64,000 nucleotides of DNA from assembly GCF_932294415.1 (NCBI RefSeq), contig NC_065535.1, positions 14,775,282 through 14,839,281 of the forward strand. Direction: 5' to 3'. Shown here piece by piece: positions 33,946 through 47,647 of this stretch. Both the position numbers and the translations under genes were made by a program. The stretch is from Quercus robur. Lineage: Eukaryota; Streptophyta; Magnoliopsida; Fagales; Fagaceae. The stretch's first letter is position 1; every line of letters begins with the position of its first letter. The notes under the pieces were generated by a model, which saw only the letters and a list, made by a program, of their open reading frames with translations, was not told where the DNA came from and searched no databases.

Positions 33946-35418
33946 ATCACTTCTAGAAACATATAAGTATGACTCAAATTCTCTACATCATGTGTCTTGT
34001 TTGTACAAAAGATGGCTCTATATATTACCGTGGCAATTGATATAAGATATTGTAATTTGACTGAGTTATATGATTTAAGCAATACTTCAATCCTTGTCTA
34101 TCCATGTCTGTTAACTATCCACTTATTCCACTATGGAAAATTCATCTATATTTGAGTAAATGCAATGACAATTGTTCCCAACACACTCAGTTCCAAGTAC
34201 TGTTTGTGTAATTAAATCTAGAGCTGTCACTCAACGCTGTCTGTTTTCAATATTTTGGCTAATCTGAATCTATTATATGTGCATTCATTCAATTCTATAT
34301 CTTCTCATAGGTGTAGAGAAATCTGGTAGAAATGGTGAAGGGGATTCATGGTGGGAGACTTGGCAAGAAAATCTTCATCAAGATGAATGGAGGTTTTTAT
34401 CAGTCTTCCTGTCCTTAAACAAAACAAAAGAGGAAAAAAAATCAACAGATTGATTTTTTATCTAGCAAATTAAAAATATTGTAACTTTCCTGTTTGCTCC
34501 ACTTCAATTGATACAAAAAGTCAATAACTTGTGATTTTGACATTGCAGTAATCTAGCAATGATAGAGAGGAGTGCACAGAAACAAGCAAAATCTGGCACT
34601 GAAAATGCTGGATGGTATGAGAAGTGGTAAGCTAATGTATTCCAATGCACAATAATGGGATTTGTATGCATTGGTTGTATATTTGAGCGAACAATGACCT
34701 ATTGTATATTCATAATATATTGATGATACATCTAATGTGGATATAGGTGGGAGAAATATGATGCTAAAGGCTGGACTGAGAAAAAAGCTTATAAATATGG
34801 AAGACTAAATGAACAGTCATGGTGGGAGAAGTGGGGAGAGCAGTATGATGGAAGAGGATCTGTTCTCAAATGGTCTTTATTCCTCCTTTCATATCACTTT
34901 GAACTTAAATGTGCTTTGTGCAAATTCCTTCCTCTCTGGACATTAGTGTAGTTCATATGTTCTTTAATTTGACTGTCGAATACAAGATTCAGATTTTTCC
35001 TGAAATCACTTTAATGTTAGATTGATGATGATACTGAGTAATGAGTCAGGGAAAAAAGTATTCAGGAAGTTCCAGAATTTCATATTTCAAAAGGAGAACT
35101 GTGGCACAGTATATGCAGCAACAAGTTTCTGTACTGATAAACATGAAGCCGCCTTACATTGGCAGAAAATTAATTGTCTCCCCGTTTAATAGTATATAGA
35201 CTATGGTTATATAATATACTGCAGTGATTCCCATAGAAACAAAGACAGACCTCGTTATGTGTAGAAAATTTAACGGAGGATAAATGAGGCTTTCATTTGT
35301 ATTTCCCATCTCTTTATTTGAAACTGTGCTATGGGGTTTGGGAAGAAGATTTAACCATATACACAAAGTTTGGATTTTTCTATGTATTGTGTTTAATACA
35401 GTCTGAGCTTCCCATTTG

Positions 35419-35452
<34 letters not shown>

Positions 35453-38324
35453 ACCTCCTCAGGACTGATAAATGGGCTGAGACATTACTTGGGACCAAAT
35501 GGGGAGACAAGTGGGAAGATAAGTTCTTTGCTGGCATAGGTTCACGGCAAGGGGAGACATGGCATGTGACTCCCAGTGGGGAGCGTAAGTGTAATCCTTG
35601 TATTCTCTGGTGATAATGTTTATTTTCTATATTTACCTATCAAAAAAAAATCTATATCACGTTTGCCCGGTAGACATTTATCTGTAATCATCTGGGGTCG
35701 TTCAACATATTCTTTGATATTCCTTTTATGCTGTTTTAGATTTCTTATGCTGCAACAATTATCTATTTCTGTTCATTCAAAATTTTGTACAGAATTCCTT
35801 TTTCTCTCTAGTTGTTCTTTATTTCTAGTAAATTCTTTTTATATCACACATGTGCAAGCGGGTTTCCTTTTTTTCCCCCCTCCAAAAAAAAAAAAAAAAT
35901 GGTCCTGTGCATTAATTTTTTTAGGCATATTCAAAACATAAACCTCAACAATATCTGAAAAGGTGTGTCTCATGTCACTGAGCTTGAAATGGCCACCAGA
36001 GCAGAGAAACTGCGTTTCAGAGTCTCAGACCCTGAAATATCTTTAGAGTAAAATCAGTTAGTGGAATGGTGTTGGTCATACCTTTAGGCTTTCTGAGACT
36101 AAAACCCTTTCACTGACTGAGGGAAATAGATGGACTGACGATTAAAGTATCTTTGGAGAAAAAGTTTAAGAGAATCATGTAGTCCTTACACATACACTCT
36201 CTTAGCATCATTTTACCTGTGGACCGCCAGTTTTCACAATGCTGCCTCCACAAGAATGCCTTCATTTATAGATGAAGAGAGTTACCTGCACGGTTATATA
36301 GTGGCAATCACAAATTGGAGATGCATAAGGGTACTTATGTTATTACTTTCATAATGGGAGTATTGTTGATATAAAGGATAAAAGGACCCATGTGTAAGAG
36401 GTGTGGAGAGTCAGTGGATCATCTTTTACTTCATTGTCCCTTAGCTTGTGAGTTGTGGTCGTTGGTGTTTTGTTTGTTTGGGCTGCATTGGGTTATGTCA
36501 CTTAAGGTTATTGAGTTGTTTGAATCTTGGCAAAGTAAATTTGGACAGCATCGCAATATAGATTTTTGGAGACTTGTGCCGCACTGTTTGATGTGGTGTA
36601 TTTGGAGGGAAAGAAATGCTCACTGTTTTGAGGGATGTGAATGGTCCTTGCTAGAGATTAAGTCCTTTTTCTTACACACTCTCCTTGTTTGGAGTGTGGC
36701 CTTGTCGCATTTTTCTTATTTTTCACTTCCTCTTTTACTTGATCATTGTAATTTTGGTTCTTGATTTTTGCCCCCACAGTACATCCCCAATGTACTCGGG
36801 TTGGCTATTTTGTTTCTTAATAAAATTTTTCGTTATCTATCAAAAAAAAAGGTTAAATTGTAATGCCAGTCATTTTATGAGCCATGCATGGTCAATCCTG
36901 TCTTTCAAAATGTTGAAGTATATTTCTACAGTTGTGGCAATCAAATTAATGTGGGACTCCTAATTTTTATTTTGTTTTCATTATTGATTTATGAACAAGA
37001 AACGATACCGTGCTTAAGGGGTCTACCCTTTAAAAAAGCATGAAAAACTGAATTTTACGATTCTTTCGAGTTATGAAGGACAGGATTGATGGAGGCCTCA
37101 GTTGTTCTTTTGCCTAGGATTTGTAATAAGTTAATTCCTTGTCAGTCATTTAGATTTTTCATATTTGATTTTACCTGCATAACTGTGAGGTATGGTGTAG
37201 TAAGAATTTTTTTTTAATTTTTTATTTGTCTTTTCTTTTGCAGGTTGGTCAAGAACATGGGGGGAAGAACACTTTGGAAATGGGTATGGATATCAAGCAG
37301 TTAAATCAATTTATTAATCCAGCGAAGCTCCTCTCATGATATATAGTAGTTTAACAATGAGATGATTTTTGAATAGAGCTATATTCAGATTATTTCAAAT
37401 TTTACTTCATCTGAAGTTAATGGTTAAATCTTCATTCTTTTATCTTTAATATATTTGTGAAATTTAAGTATAGTATGAACTCACTTGTACATGTTCGTTT
37501 TTTGCAATCTCTTTTGGATGCTAATATGGATTTTCCCTGTAGCAGTAAAGTGCATAAATACGGGAAGAGCACAACAGGTGAAAGCTGGGATATTGTTGTG
37601 GATGAGGAAACCTATTATGAGTAAGAATATACTTGACTATTAAATTTGTCTTTATATGCATTTAATTATTTAAATGCGACTAGCCCAAGTAATTGTGAGG
37701 ATTAAAATAAAGATAGGTAACTTGCATTTTAAACCGTATAGCTGAAAGGTGTTTCAAATTAAACTCTTACCTTTTAAAAAAAAAAAAAATCAAACCATAA
37801 ACTTGTTATGTGTGAATCCATAAATGGAAAATGCTTAAACAAAATTACGTGTGTGACTTGGAGTGAAATAATGTTCATGTACAATAGGCACATGTATTTA
37901 AATAACCATACAATGTCGTTTTGTCTACACATTTTTTATTAACAACGTGAGGGTCAATGAGTTTCTAGTTTGAAGTAAACTTTTTAAAGTCTTAAGGTTT
38001 GATTTGAAACTTCTAAATGTGGGATTTATTTTTGAAAAATCACTGTATTTTTTCCAATAAATATTTATTCTAGTATTTATTCCTTAGGTGAATGTGACCT
38101 TCATAGAAGAAAAAGGGTTTTAGTTAAATTTAATTTTGATTTGTCTCTTTTGATGAAGGGCTGAACCTCATTACGGTTGGGCGGATGTTGTGGGTGATTC
38201 AAGCCAGTTACTTTCAATCGAACCTCGAGAAAGGCCTCCTGGTGTATACCCAAATCTAGACTTTGGGTCATCTCCACCACCTCCATCTGATGACTCACCA
38301 GAAGATTTGCCTCCTTCACAATGA
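30526..38324 (+). CDS. ESV1: EARLY STARVATION 1, chloroplast starch-binding protein
   Basis: Eleven exons: 30526-30851, 31250-31341, 31486-31679, 33423-33462, 34311-34392, 34549-34626, 34747-34872, 35463-35584, 37244-37283, 37546-37620 and 38159-38324. All introns are GT-AG, every junction keeps phase, and the product is 446 aa. The N-terminus is Arg/Ser-rich with few acids, as in a plastid transit peptide. The middle is a tryptophan-rich repeat region: WWEKSDWTGYKELG, WWETWQEN, WYEKWWEKYDAKGW, WWEKWGEQYDGRG, WGDKWEDKF and RWSRTWGEEHFGNG. The tail is Pro-rich and acidic (SSPPPPSDDSPEDLPPSQ). This Trp/aromatic domain defines ESV1 and LESV, stromal proteins that bind glucans and shape starch granules; ESV1 loss causes starch to run out before dawn. 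The size, close to ESV1 and shorter than LESV, favours ESV1. An upstream in-frame ATG at 30451 is less likely. Intron 8 holds a LINE fragment. Confidence 0.9.
33878..33941. repeat. Poly(A) tracts in ESV1 intron 4
   Basis: Two A runs separated by CTATA lie in the intron 33463-34310. They may be two retroposon tails or slippage products; no attached element is recognisable. Confidence 0.6.
35420..35451. repeat. (CT)n microsatellite before ESV1 exon 8
   Basis: A CT run lies within the polypyrimidine tract, ending some ten bases before the acceptor AG at 35461-35462, so it probably doubles as the splice-site pyrimidine tract. Confidence 0.85.
36370..36850 (+). pseudogene. 5'-truncated LINE (RT zinc-binding region) in ESV1 intron 8
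   Basis: It reads CKRCGESVDHLLLHCPLACE, FWRLVPHCLMWCIWRERNAH and LLEIKSFFLHTLLVW, the zinc-binding region at the C-terminus of plant L1 reverse transcriptases. It ends in AATAAAATTTTTCG and an A tail at 36842-36850. It is in the same orientation as the host gene. I could not find a convincing target duplication. Confidence 0.8.
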
Positions 38325-39440
38325 AGAGAGCTGATTTTTGGCCTCATACTTCAGTTAGATGGTTTGGTTTATTCAACTTCAGTGATATTTCTCTTACGTA
38401 GTAAAATATATATATTGGTTGAAAAGTTGAAACTCTTATAAGAATATTGTGAATTGCTCTTTAAATTAATTCATTCTTTCCATTGTTAATGCTTCCATTT
38501 CTTCCATTTTGGACCTGGTTCTTCTACATTTTGGGCATTGTTTACTTAGTGAGTAAATCTTAGAAAGAAACATGTTGGTATCGGTGTTGTTTTTTCGGTT
38601 TCTTGTTAAAGTATCTGGCAACTGATGTTCAGACTTCAGAGTCTTCAGACATTGAGGGTATGGAAATGAGGTCTGCCATTAGAAATTTGCTTACATATTC
38701 CAAGTAAAAGATCCTTTCAGAAGAGCCAGAATGAATAATTTAGAGAGCCATATCATCACCAAGATCATCAGAAATGTCGTTTATATACATCTGCAGATAT
38801 GTCCTCAAGAGTAATATCAGTGGCACAGCAGCTATTTTTTTTATAAGTAATGATGCTTCATTGAAAACAAACGAGGAACCAAAAAACACAATCAGTGTAA
38901 TAAGGAACCAGCAAAGCAGCACCACACAGTGCGTACTTGTATCTTGATCAAAAATCTGTTTGCTTCTATTTTGGTGTACTGGAAGCTTTAGTGAGGGAAA
39001 TGCCACTTTGTTTTTGCACCAATTTACTAAAACCAAAACACAAACTTAATGAGCACACTGGGAGTAATACTTCTTCCTCCTACAAAATATAATAATAGGC
39101 CTCTCATATGATTAACGAGTCTCACCATGATCCCTATATGTGGATCCCTTGCATTCTGTAGCCCTTCTTGTTGCTCTGGTAGGTTGGAATGGAACGGGGC
39201 AGACTGCAGCTTGGTTGTCCAAGAGCTTTTTAGCACGTTTGGCATTGCTCTCCAAGGGGCTTTCAATCGAGAGGACCTTACACCATGCCCTCCGCGGGAG
39301 GGGTCATGTACTCGTGTCACGAAAGAGGCAGGTTCTTCTGCATCTTATCTACAACCCCTCTTCATTAACACATTAAAGACTAAAGCAAAATATAATATAT
39401 ACAACAATAGACCACAAAAGTCAATTGCATCTGAACTCAA
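38325..39440. other. Convergent intergenic region, ESV1 3' UTR and spacer
   Basis: The ESV1 stop is followed by A/T-rich 3' sequence. At about 38830-38920 a T run followed by ATAAGTAATGATGCTTCATTG resembles the minus-strand tail of the LINE at 13839, so a small LINE 3' end is likely there. Open frames at 39127-39450 on both strands match nothing I recognise. Confidence 0.4.
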
Positions 39441-40051
39441 GCTTGATTAATCTCTTTCAAAAATACTTGACGTGATTTTACATTTTTACATAGTTTACAG
39501 CCGCCTTCAATGACTGTCCCTCTCTTCATACAAGGAACCAACAGCCTAGATTGACATGAGCAGGAGATGATGTAATTTCCATCACCTAAGAAGATAATAT
39601 GACCAAAAAAGGAAAAGAAAATTAACAAGGAAAAACGAGAGAACAAAGCTACATCAACTCTTTCCCATTTGGAAATGACTAGGATCCATAAACAACGATT
39701 TCCCTTGTTAAAAGCAATAAGCAGTTCAATAATTTGATTTATCTAGCAAACCTTCAAAAAATAATTCTCGACTCCAGCACCCATTCTTCCCCCTTCTTGC
39801 ATCTTCCTTGTGCCTGTTTTGCTGCATAGACTAAAAGCCCATGTATGTCTCCATCTTCAACATTTGAGATCCATTCCATCCAACGACTTACAGTAGTGTG
39901 CTCCTGAGGTTGAAATTTTATAAATAGCTCACTGTCATGACTAAATTGTGGAATACACTTTTCTTTCCCCATGGTTTTATGTACAGGATGGCATATATGC
40001 ACACCATGGTCAAAAGGTCTTGGCCTAAAGCATTGGTTAGAAATAGCTTAG

Positions 40052-43000
40052 TTAGTCTGATAGCATCTCTTCCAATTCACCATAATCAGAGGATGCTCCA
40101 TCATAATCCAAAACAGTTCCATTGAAGAGACCCTTCTCTAGGGACACATTCAGATCATAATCATCCGTATCAGGCCATTCTGGCTCATCATCAGCGTTCT
40201 GATCATCAATTATTACATCATCTTTTCTTGGGGCATCATAACCCTTGCCATATTTTCTCGGTCCTGAATCTTTCTTTGCCTTGGCCTGAGAATCTTCACA
40301 TATGCAGGTAGATGGGTTCTCATGAAACTCACCCCTGCCTGGCCTCACTTCATTTGGCTCCCCCATGAAACCTCTCTGATTAGTACGAACTCCAGCGGCA
40401 AATGCTTCCCAAGTCATGTTACTTTTGCTTAAGAACAATCGATATAGTTTTTTAGCATTTGGACGAATGGTAGGCTTGTGTCCAAAATACCTCCTACAAG
40501 AAAGGAAGGTAAGATGAAACAACAAATCAAACAGAAAAGAGAAGGTGGGAGGGAATGGAAAGAAATAAGACATACCTTCTTCCAGCTAATATTTTAGCCA
40601 TATTACCATTGTTGTTGGTAACAAATACATCACTCTCATCGCAAACTATAAAGTCAAGTGCAGCCATGCGAGAAGAAAATGAAGAAAATGGTTCCAACTC
40701 CTCCTTGGTGGCTATAGTCTCTTTTGAATAGAAATTAGGGAACAGTGCTTTTAGGGGTGCCAATGTCTCTTCCCCTCCATAAACTTCCCCAGATGCCACA
40801 TAAATATGGACATCACTGCCATATCCCAGTGCTCTCAGCATCAGACCTACTTCTTCTGGTGTGAGTGGACATTTTCCATGCCTCCTTTCCTTATCAGGAT
40901 TACTAATCTGTGAATCAATCCAAAAAGTCTCAGATGTGCTTCATAAACTCTAGATCAGTGTTAAATACATGCAGTCGGAGCCAAATCAAATTCACATAAA
41001 TATTTATATAGGTATGCAGGGAAGTGTCTTTCTATCATCTTCTCTCTATTTTAAAGACAATCACGTGTGCATGTGCACACATTTTCTATGTTGGGAGGCT
41101 GCTATGCTGAATAAGGCCTCCATCAAATATATGTTTTCTCTCTTTTCTATATCATACACACAGACAACCCACATCCCCTCCCCCTTTTTAAAGTCTGAAT
41201 GTCTCGTGTCAGATGCAGAAACTCTAAAATATTGTGATGCAGGACAAAAACCAAAACAGATGCAACAAAATTGAAAATACAGAAAATAAAAGATGGATAA
41301 CCTAGGAGCTGGCAACTAGTCTTGCTTGGAGTGCACTTAGTAAGAGAGAACAAATCTAGGAGATAACATCTGGGGTTGGCTGGAGTCAGCCCCAACCCAT
41401 TGGAAAATTTCCAAGAATTTTTATTAATCAATCAAACTGTAAATAGTCTCAATAAAAGTACAATACTATGGTTATATAGACCATGACTTAATCCTAACTC
41501 TAGTTGACATAGGAAAACCATAATACTAAATGACTTGGGAAATCTCATTTATTGAAATACAGAAAATTTGACACTAGGTAATTAAATAAGATAGTAATAA
41601 CCTAGTTTTCTAATAAAACCTAAAATAAAAGCCAACCGACCAATAACTTCTAAAATTACATAAAACTTTTTTTTAAATAATAAAAAAATTCCCAGCTTCC
41701 AGTTTCATATTAAGTTTCAGGTTTTCATTTTTCATCTCTAAAACATGGAAGATCAGGTTTAGTTTAGAGAAATTCTAAAGGAGAATAGTTGAGCTTTACA
41801 TGTAAAGTTTTCCACCTCCTTCGTATTGCACCCAGCTCTTTCTTTTCCTTGTCTCCTCCACCATAATAACATCCTGAGAATGCAAGCATATCAGGTTCAA
41901 ACCTGTGACAACAAAGATCCGGTTGGGTCAGGACACACTCAAAATTACTGTCCAAACTGGCAGATTCTAGAATGTAAAAGGCCTTGCTTGCCCAGTATAA
42001 TGCAAAATATGCAATAAAAATCTATTTTCCACAAAATGCAGTCAAGCTCATCATGATCAATCCAATTCATATCACTCAAAAACACTACACCTTACTGTCA
42101 GAATTCAAATTATACCCTTGAATGGCTATGCTGTTGTATATCCACGTTAAAAGAAAATGGAGGACTACGTTCTTAAGCTTATATATGCAAATATTGTGCA
42201 ACATTTTTGTGTGTGCATATTCATAAATGTACATGAACTTGTGTAAATGCGCATGTCTGTACACGCACAGACGTAGAAGCACACGTGCATGTAAATGACA
42301 ATCTATTCCAATGTCTGGTGGAGATGACCATCAACATGAAAGTTAAAAGGTACAAGAATTGCAGAGAACAAACGCAAGTGACATTAATTGCCAAACATGA
42401 CTCAATACTCCAATTAAACCATAGTAGTAATCAGAGATATAGAGGTTCAAAGACCAACCAGATTACCTCAGATGCAATGCAATATAATGTTTGCTTTTCA
42501 ATCTCATTCGATGGACCAATTTTTCACCCATTTCAAGTATTGGATCAGTAAATTTTAGAGCATGGTAGTTAACTCTACATCTCAACTTTTGCAAATCTGT
42601 ATCCAACTTGTTTGCGAGTCTGTAATCAAACTTAGTCAGCTGAACAGCCTGTCATGGAATAAAGACCAGTAAGTGTCCTTTTTTGGAATAAACAGATGCA
42701 TATTCAAGGTAGAACATGAGTCTGTGCCACAAAATCAACAGTGATCAAAACTGAGGGTGTGGGATTGAGCAGTTCATCAATATTTATCCATAATAAATAG
42801 TTTATACCCATACCCCACCCAACCCATTTATTCAGGGTTGAAGCCCACCCACCACCACTCTCACCGACCTTTATTATTCTTACCATATAGGCTACCTTTT
42901 TCTCCCAATTTTTTGGTGGAAAATCCACCAAATACTGCCGCAAGAGGGGATTATTATGGTAGGACTGCTACAGGCAGATTTCTTATTACATAATCTGGAG

Positions 43001-45374
43001 GGAACAAACGGACGGTGAGCTGTGGGGAAAAGGTAAATCAAGGTTTAAGTCATGGGTTATGATCAGTTAGTGTAGGTTGTAGGTTCAACTGCTTAAGCTT
43101 GGAATGATGGATGGCATGGTTTTTAATTTATAATAAAAAGAGTCAAGCCCATAGCTTTTTATGTATTGGATATTTTCCCAAACACATACCTGATCTACAT
43201 ACTTGGTTTTGACTTGACAAGGATAATATTGTTTGTCATTTGTCATAAGGATATTTATTTTGAGCCAGAAAAAAAAAAAAGGATGTTAATTGTGATAGTG
43301 GAACTAATATCCATGGGGAAAAGGTCATCATTTTACAAAGGCGCATAGGGTTAAAAGGTACAACTGACATAGTGGCACTAATTGGCTGTCAAATGGTGGA
43401 ACTGAACTTGAGATTTTAGGGCTTGTTGAAAGCCATAAGAGTATACAAGCAATCAGAAGAAGTGTCAAAGAAATGAAAACTTACATGCCTTTTCAAGAGA
43501 ACAGGTAATACACGATTGTGATAGCATCTTTCACTACACTTCCTTGGAACACGCATGGTGGGCATACTAATTTTTTTCTTTCCCTTTCTTGGGAGCTGCT
43601 TAATGATTTTAACGTCTTTTGACAGATATGATATAAACTGATCAACATCAAAGATCTCTGAAAAGTTACTGCACAAGACAAAGTAAGAAATTTGTTATTG
43701 GTAGCAGTGTTGGAAGTGAATGCATATTGGTGTTCCGAATAGGTAGCTAAATGTAAATATGAATTTCAAATTTCAAATTTAAGTTGCAGTCTCCATTACG
43801 GACCTAGAATCTTTCCAAAATGACTTTTGGTCCAGCTTCGGAATAACAAGAGTAGCATTTAATATGCGAGCAGCAACAACAGCGTCTGTAATCTGCCAAA
43901 GGTAGGTATAGTAAGCTTGGTACAACAGTAATCAAATCAATCAAATATTTAGTAAGCAAGAAACAGCATAGCAACAAAACACTGGTTTGATCATTGAAAT
44001 TTGAAGATATATCATGACAAAGTATTTGCTGGATCCCAGAACCACACACAATATAATTGCAGTGAACAGTTTACTAGAATCAAGCAACCCAACCTCCACT
44101 AATCCTACCCCTGGATTATGTAAAAAAAGGACACCAACTAATAAAGTAAAGCACTGTGGCTGTATATTTCTCACAAGATGAGGAGGCCCAATAAACATGT
44201 CAGAATGGCAAAATTCCCCAGCAACAATTTCTTGTATTAACACCATTCCACTTGAAAATGCAAATATAGGTACACTTTGAGGACACTAAACAATATTCAG
44301 TTTCTAGCATTACTATGTGTCTCTCAAGTGTTACACAGAAAAGCCTTAAGACTTCAATGGTAACAGGCAGCTGACATCAGGATTTTTAAAAAAACAGAGT
44401 TGTTGACCTTGTAATAGTGCCTCCATCAGCATGTAGTTGGAGCAGCAATATAAATAAGGCAACTTAAGTCTAGTCAATAGTAAAGCAGTTATCCTATAGA
44501 TGTGCTCTGAACATAATACATGTATCACAAATCTTCATTCATTAAATTCTGCTAAGTTTACACATTATTAGATTGCTAAAAAGCCAGAATTCCTCTAATA
44601 ATTATATTTTATCTTCCCATGCTATAAAATGTTAGCAGGGTCGCTTCAACTTTGTTGAGTACTAGTTCAAGTTTTCAGCTATTTCTGAAAGTATTTTTAC
44701 AACCCTTTTTCTTACATCTAAAAGACTAAAATACTGTACAAGAAAATTACCCCAGTTCTTTGTTGATTCAATCCTCCACTGGTTGCTATCGCCAAGTACC
44801 GATTGGGATGTGTTACAGCTTCAACTTCTGAAATTAAAATTTTAAAGTAATCACAGTTAAACAAAAACCCAGCATTCTACAAAACCCAGTCAATTTTTTT
44901 TTATACATATTTTAACCAGAAGCTTAGTAACAAGTAACAAGACATACTAGTTAAAACCACGTGATGATATCATGATACTGATTATACTAATCAGAGACGA
45001 GACAAAACCCTAGCTATCGAAACCGATAAAAGAATTTCCAAAACCAAGAGAAAAGGTTAAGTTGCAGCAGAGTAATACTAGTACGCACTTGGAAATTTGC
45101 TGCTGGCATTGCTGCATCCACGGTAGAATTTGGAATTTTTTGAAGTCCAAATATCACGATCCGATTTCATCCCTCGTTTCTAATTTCCCAAAATTTTCAA
45201 CAAAATCAAAGTGAGCAGAAATCAAACTAAACCTTCCTTTAGCAACAAAACAAAAATTCAAAAAAAAAAAAAAAAAAAAAAACCCTAACCGGAACGCGAA
45301 ACTTTGGAACTCCAACCGCATCGTTCTCATCAACCTTGTTCTAAAAAAAAAAAATCCATACTCAAAATTAATTC

Positions 45375-45410
<36 letters not shown>

Positions 45411-45619
45411 AGTCTTATATAATTCAGAGATAGAGGAAAACGTGTGAGAGAGAGTACGGTGGGGGAATGTTGGAGGAGATCGGAATCGAGAGGCGTAGGG
45501 GCGAGGAAGGAGAGGAAAGCAAAGAGGATAAGAAGAACACCGGAGACGGCGGAGATTAAAGGAATTACAAGGCGTAGACGGTTGTAATAGTGGTGGCGCC
45601 GCCTCTGAAATTGAGCCAT
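40052..45619 (-). CDS. O-fucosyltransferase family protein (GT65-like, DUF246 type)
   Basis: Ten exons in transcript order: 45619-45458, 45340-45290, 45179-45089, 44827-44751, 43892-43804, 43668-43485, 42648-42467, 41902-41800, 40907-40576 and 40493-40052. All introns are GT-AG, phases match, and the product is 570 aa. It is a type II membrane protein: a short basic N-tail (MAQFQRRRHHYYNRLRL), then a hydrophobic anchor (residues about 18-40), stem and lumenal catalytic domain. Family motifs are LAIATSGGLNQQRTGITDAV, HYIALHLRFEPDMLAFSGC, EEVGLMLRALGYGSDVHIYV, DFIVCDESDVFVTNNNGNM and PNEVRPGRGEFHENPSTCIC. The C-tail is acidic (DDQNADDEPEWPDTDDYD). Plant members act in the Golgi on cell-wall glycans or proteins; the substrate of this one is not readable from sequence. 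The gene is convergent with ESV1. Confidence 0.92.
45377..45406. repeat. (TA)n microsatellite in fucosyltransferase intron 1
   Basis: An uninterrupted AT dinucleotide run lies inside the first, 117-bp intron (45341-45457). Confidence 0.85.
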
Positions 45620-45620
45620 T

Positions 45621-45725
45621 CTCTCTCTCTCTCTCTCTCTCTCTGCGTTGCTTTGCTTATCTGTTAAAAGTTCATTCAGCCCATTTCCAAACAAGCTGAA
45701 ATTTACATATATATAGGGAGAGTGT
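45621..45725 (-). promoter_or_regulatory. Fucosyltransferase leader and TATA-like element
   Basis: Upstream of the ATG on the minus strand, a GA run (45621-45643) forms the leader. The reverse complement of about 45703-45716 reads CCCTATATATATG, a good TATA box some 85 bp before the start codon. Confidence 0.5.
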
Positions 45726-45739
45726 CTGAAAAGAGGCAC

Positions 45740-46528
45740 TTTAGAATAAGAGAAGATAGAGTGCGACAGCGAAAAAAGAGAACGCGGTTTCCGCTGTGGA
45801 TATCAAAATGTATATGAGAGAGAAATATATATATATATCGTTTTCCGCTCACACTCGAATCATCATATTCATGAATTGATGCAGAGCAGTGTGCACCGTC
45901 CGATCTTTGTTTTTATTTAAAAGTCACCTGGGTACGAACCCAGATCTGGGGGACTGTAGTGTGGCCTGGCCTGTGGTGTTGGTGTTTGGTCTCCCACTTT
46001 CTGTACCTCACTCTTGTTTTTTTATACAAGATAAAATACATACAACACCACGATCCACGAGGTTTGGCCTCATGTGAGCCAGACTCCCAGAACATTCCAA
46101 AAATGACTAATTTAATCTTATAAAAGGTAGAAAAATGAGTAACGTTTGAAGCGAAATTGGTTAATTTTGAAATATCTTTAATCTGACTGACTGTCATTAG
46201 TAAAATAAAAATAAAAATTGAAAGAGTTTCAACTTATGACATCCATTCCTGATAATAACTCTTTCATCAGATAAAAAAATCAATCAGTTTTTTATATAGG
46301 CGAAGGTTGAATCCCAGATCTCTTATTGAATCATAAAAAACTTTACCAGTTAAGTTAACTGGAACCCACATCATTAGTCAAAATTAGGTGGTGTTGAATC
46401 TATTTTTACCCATTTATAAGATAATCTTTGCTATCATGTGCAATACATGTGCTTCCTTTGTCTACATTTCCAAGTGGCTATGGTTAGTACTTAGGGTGAG
46501 ACATGAGAGGTTTAATTAGCAAGCTTTT
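45740..46528. other. Intergenic sequence, nothing firm
   Basis: The upstream region of the fucosyltransferase continues to about 45850. At 46300-46370 the sequence GGTTGAATCCCAGATCTC with AACTGG words recalls a worn tRNA-derived SINE, but no pol III box pair is convincing. Confidence 0.3.
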
Positions 46529-46530
46529 AG

Positions 46531-46731
46531 TGTAAGTTTGGGTTGCACTTAAAAATTAAAATTATTTCACTATTCAGTTTATTTTTTCTACTATTTATGG
46601 GTCTCACTATATTTTTTGGCATTATTCATGGGCTTCACTATACTATTTCAACTAAATTTTATCTTTATTTACAGTACTTTCAGCAATAATTTTTCAATTT
46701 CAGTAAAATAAACGGTATCTAAACTCACCCC
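46531..46731. mobile_element. MITE-like inverted repeat element
   Basis: The left end GTGTAAGTTTGGGTTGCAC and the reverse complement of the right end (GGGTGAGTTTAGATACCG) match partly, with an AT-rich centre full of CACTAT words. This layout is common for Tourist/hAT-type MITEs; the target duplication is unclear. Confidence 0.45.
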
Positions 46732-47647
46732 TAATCCCAAACTCTATCTGGCTTTGGATGTTTTCATTTTCATGGTCTAGAACTGAGTAGAGGAGGGGTT
46801 ACTGATAAGTGATTATCAATCTTTTGTTGGGTCTTTATGGATGGCTAGCTCAATACACGTGTGCATTACAGATGAGTGGGGTTTTTTCTTTTTTCTCTTT
46901 TTTAAATAAAACAAACAACGTGACTTTTATGCTGTTTTTTGATAAGCGACTTTTATGCTGTTTGGGTAAATATAATGATGGAGGAATTTAAACCTCACAT
47001 AGAGATAGTATTGGACGAGCATTACTCAATAAGTAGTATATCTTATTCAATTGTCCTTTTCTCAAACTAGAATCACTTCAATGCTAAGAGATTTGATTCT
47101 CCATGTTTGCGAAATTGAAGAGCGCAACCATGGAAAAGTAGCCAAAAAGGTTTTAGCTTGTTGACAGTAAAGATTTCTTGCTTGTTACTCAAATTATTAT
47201 GTTCATGTGCCACCTATATAAGCAAGGTATCAATGTAACACCAAAATCAAATCATTGAACATAAATATTTCAATCTTCACCTAGTACAACTGTTACAACA
47301 ATACACCTTATCTTATGTGCCTAGTCTTTTTGTATTAGACTTTGGATAAATAAGGAAGAGATATATTTTAACTATTCAAGTAAACTGGTTTGGATGATTA
47401 ATTAGATTAATTTGGATTATGATTATTTTATTGATAGATTATGGGAAGTTATTATTTATCTTTATTTATTTGGAATTATCTCTTTTGTAAATTTAGATGT
47501 TGACAATAAATAAAGAACGTTCATGAATTTATAAATTACAGATTGTTAGTTGGTTTAACTTAGAGGTATGAACTCCTTCGAAATGGTTCATTTATTTGGA
47601 GGCCTTGGTTCCCTGTAAGCAACTAATAACATTTTTGTGTATGTAAT
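46732..47647. other. AT-rich intergenic sequence
   Basis: I see no gene, RNA or clear repeat boundary here up to the LTR at 47648. Confidence 0.4.

Noticed and set aside
39127-39450. Frames of 78-107 codons between ESV1 and the fucosyltransferase
   Set aside because: Overlapping frames on both strands, no recognised protein, lies in the convergent 3' region.
41280-41700. Possible retroposon in fucosyltransferase intron 8
   Set aside because: Some tail-like features (TTTTTATTAATCAATC) but no protein motif, boundary or duplication.
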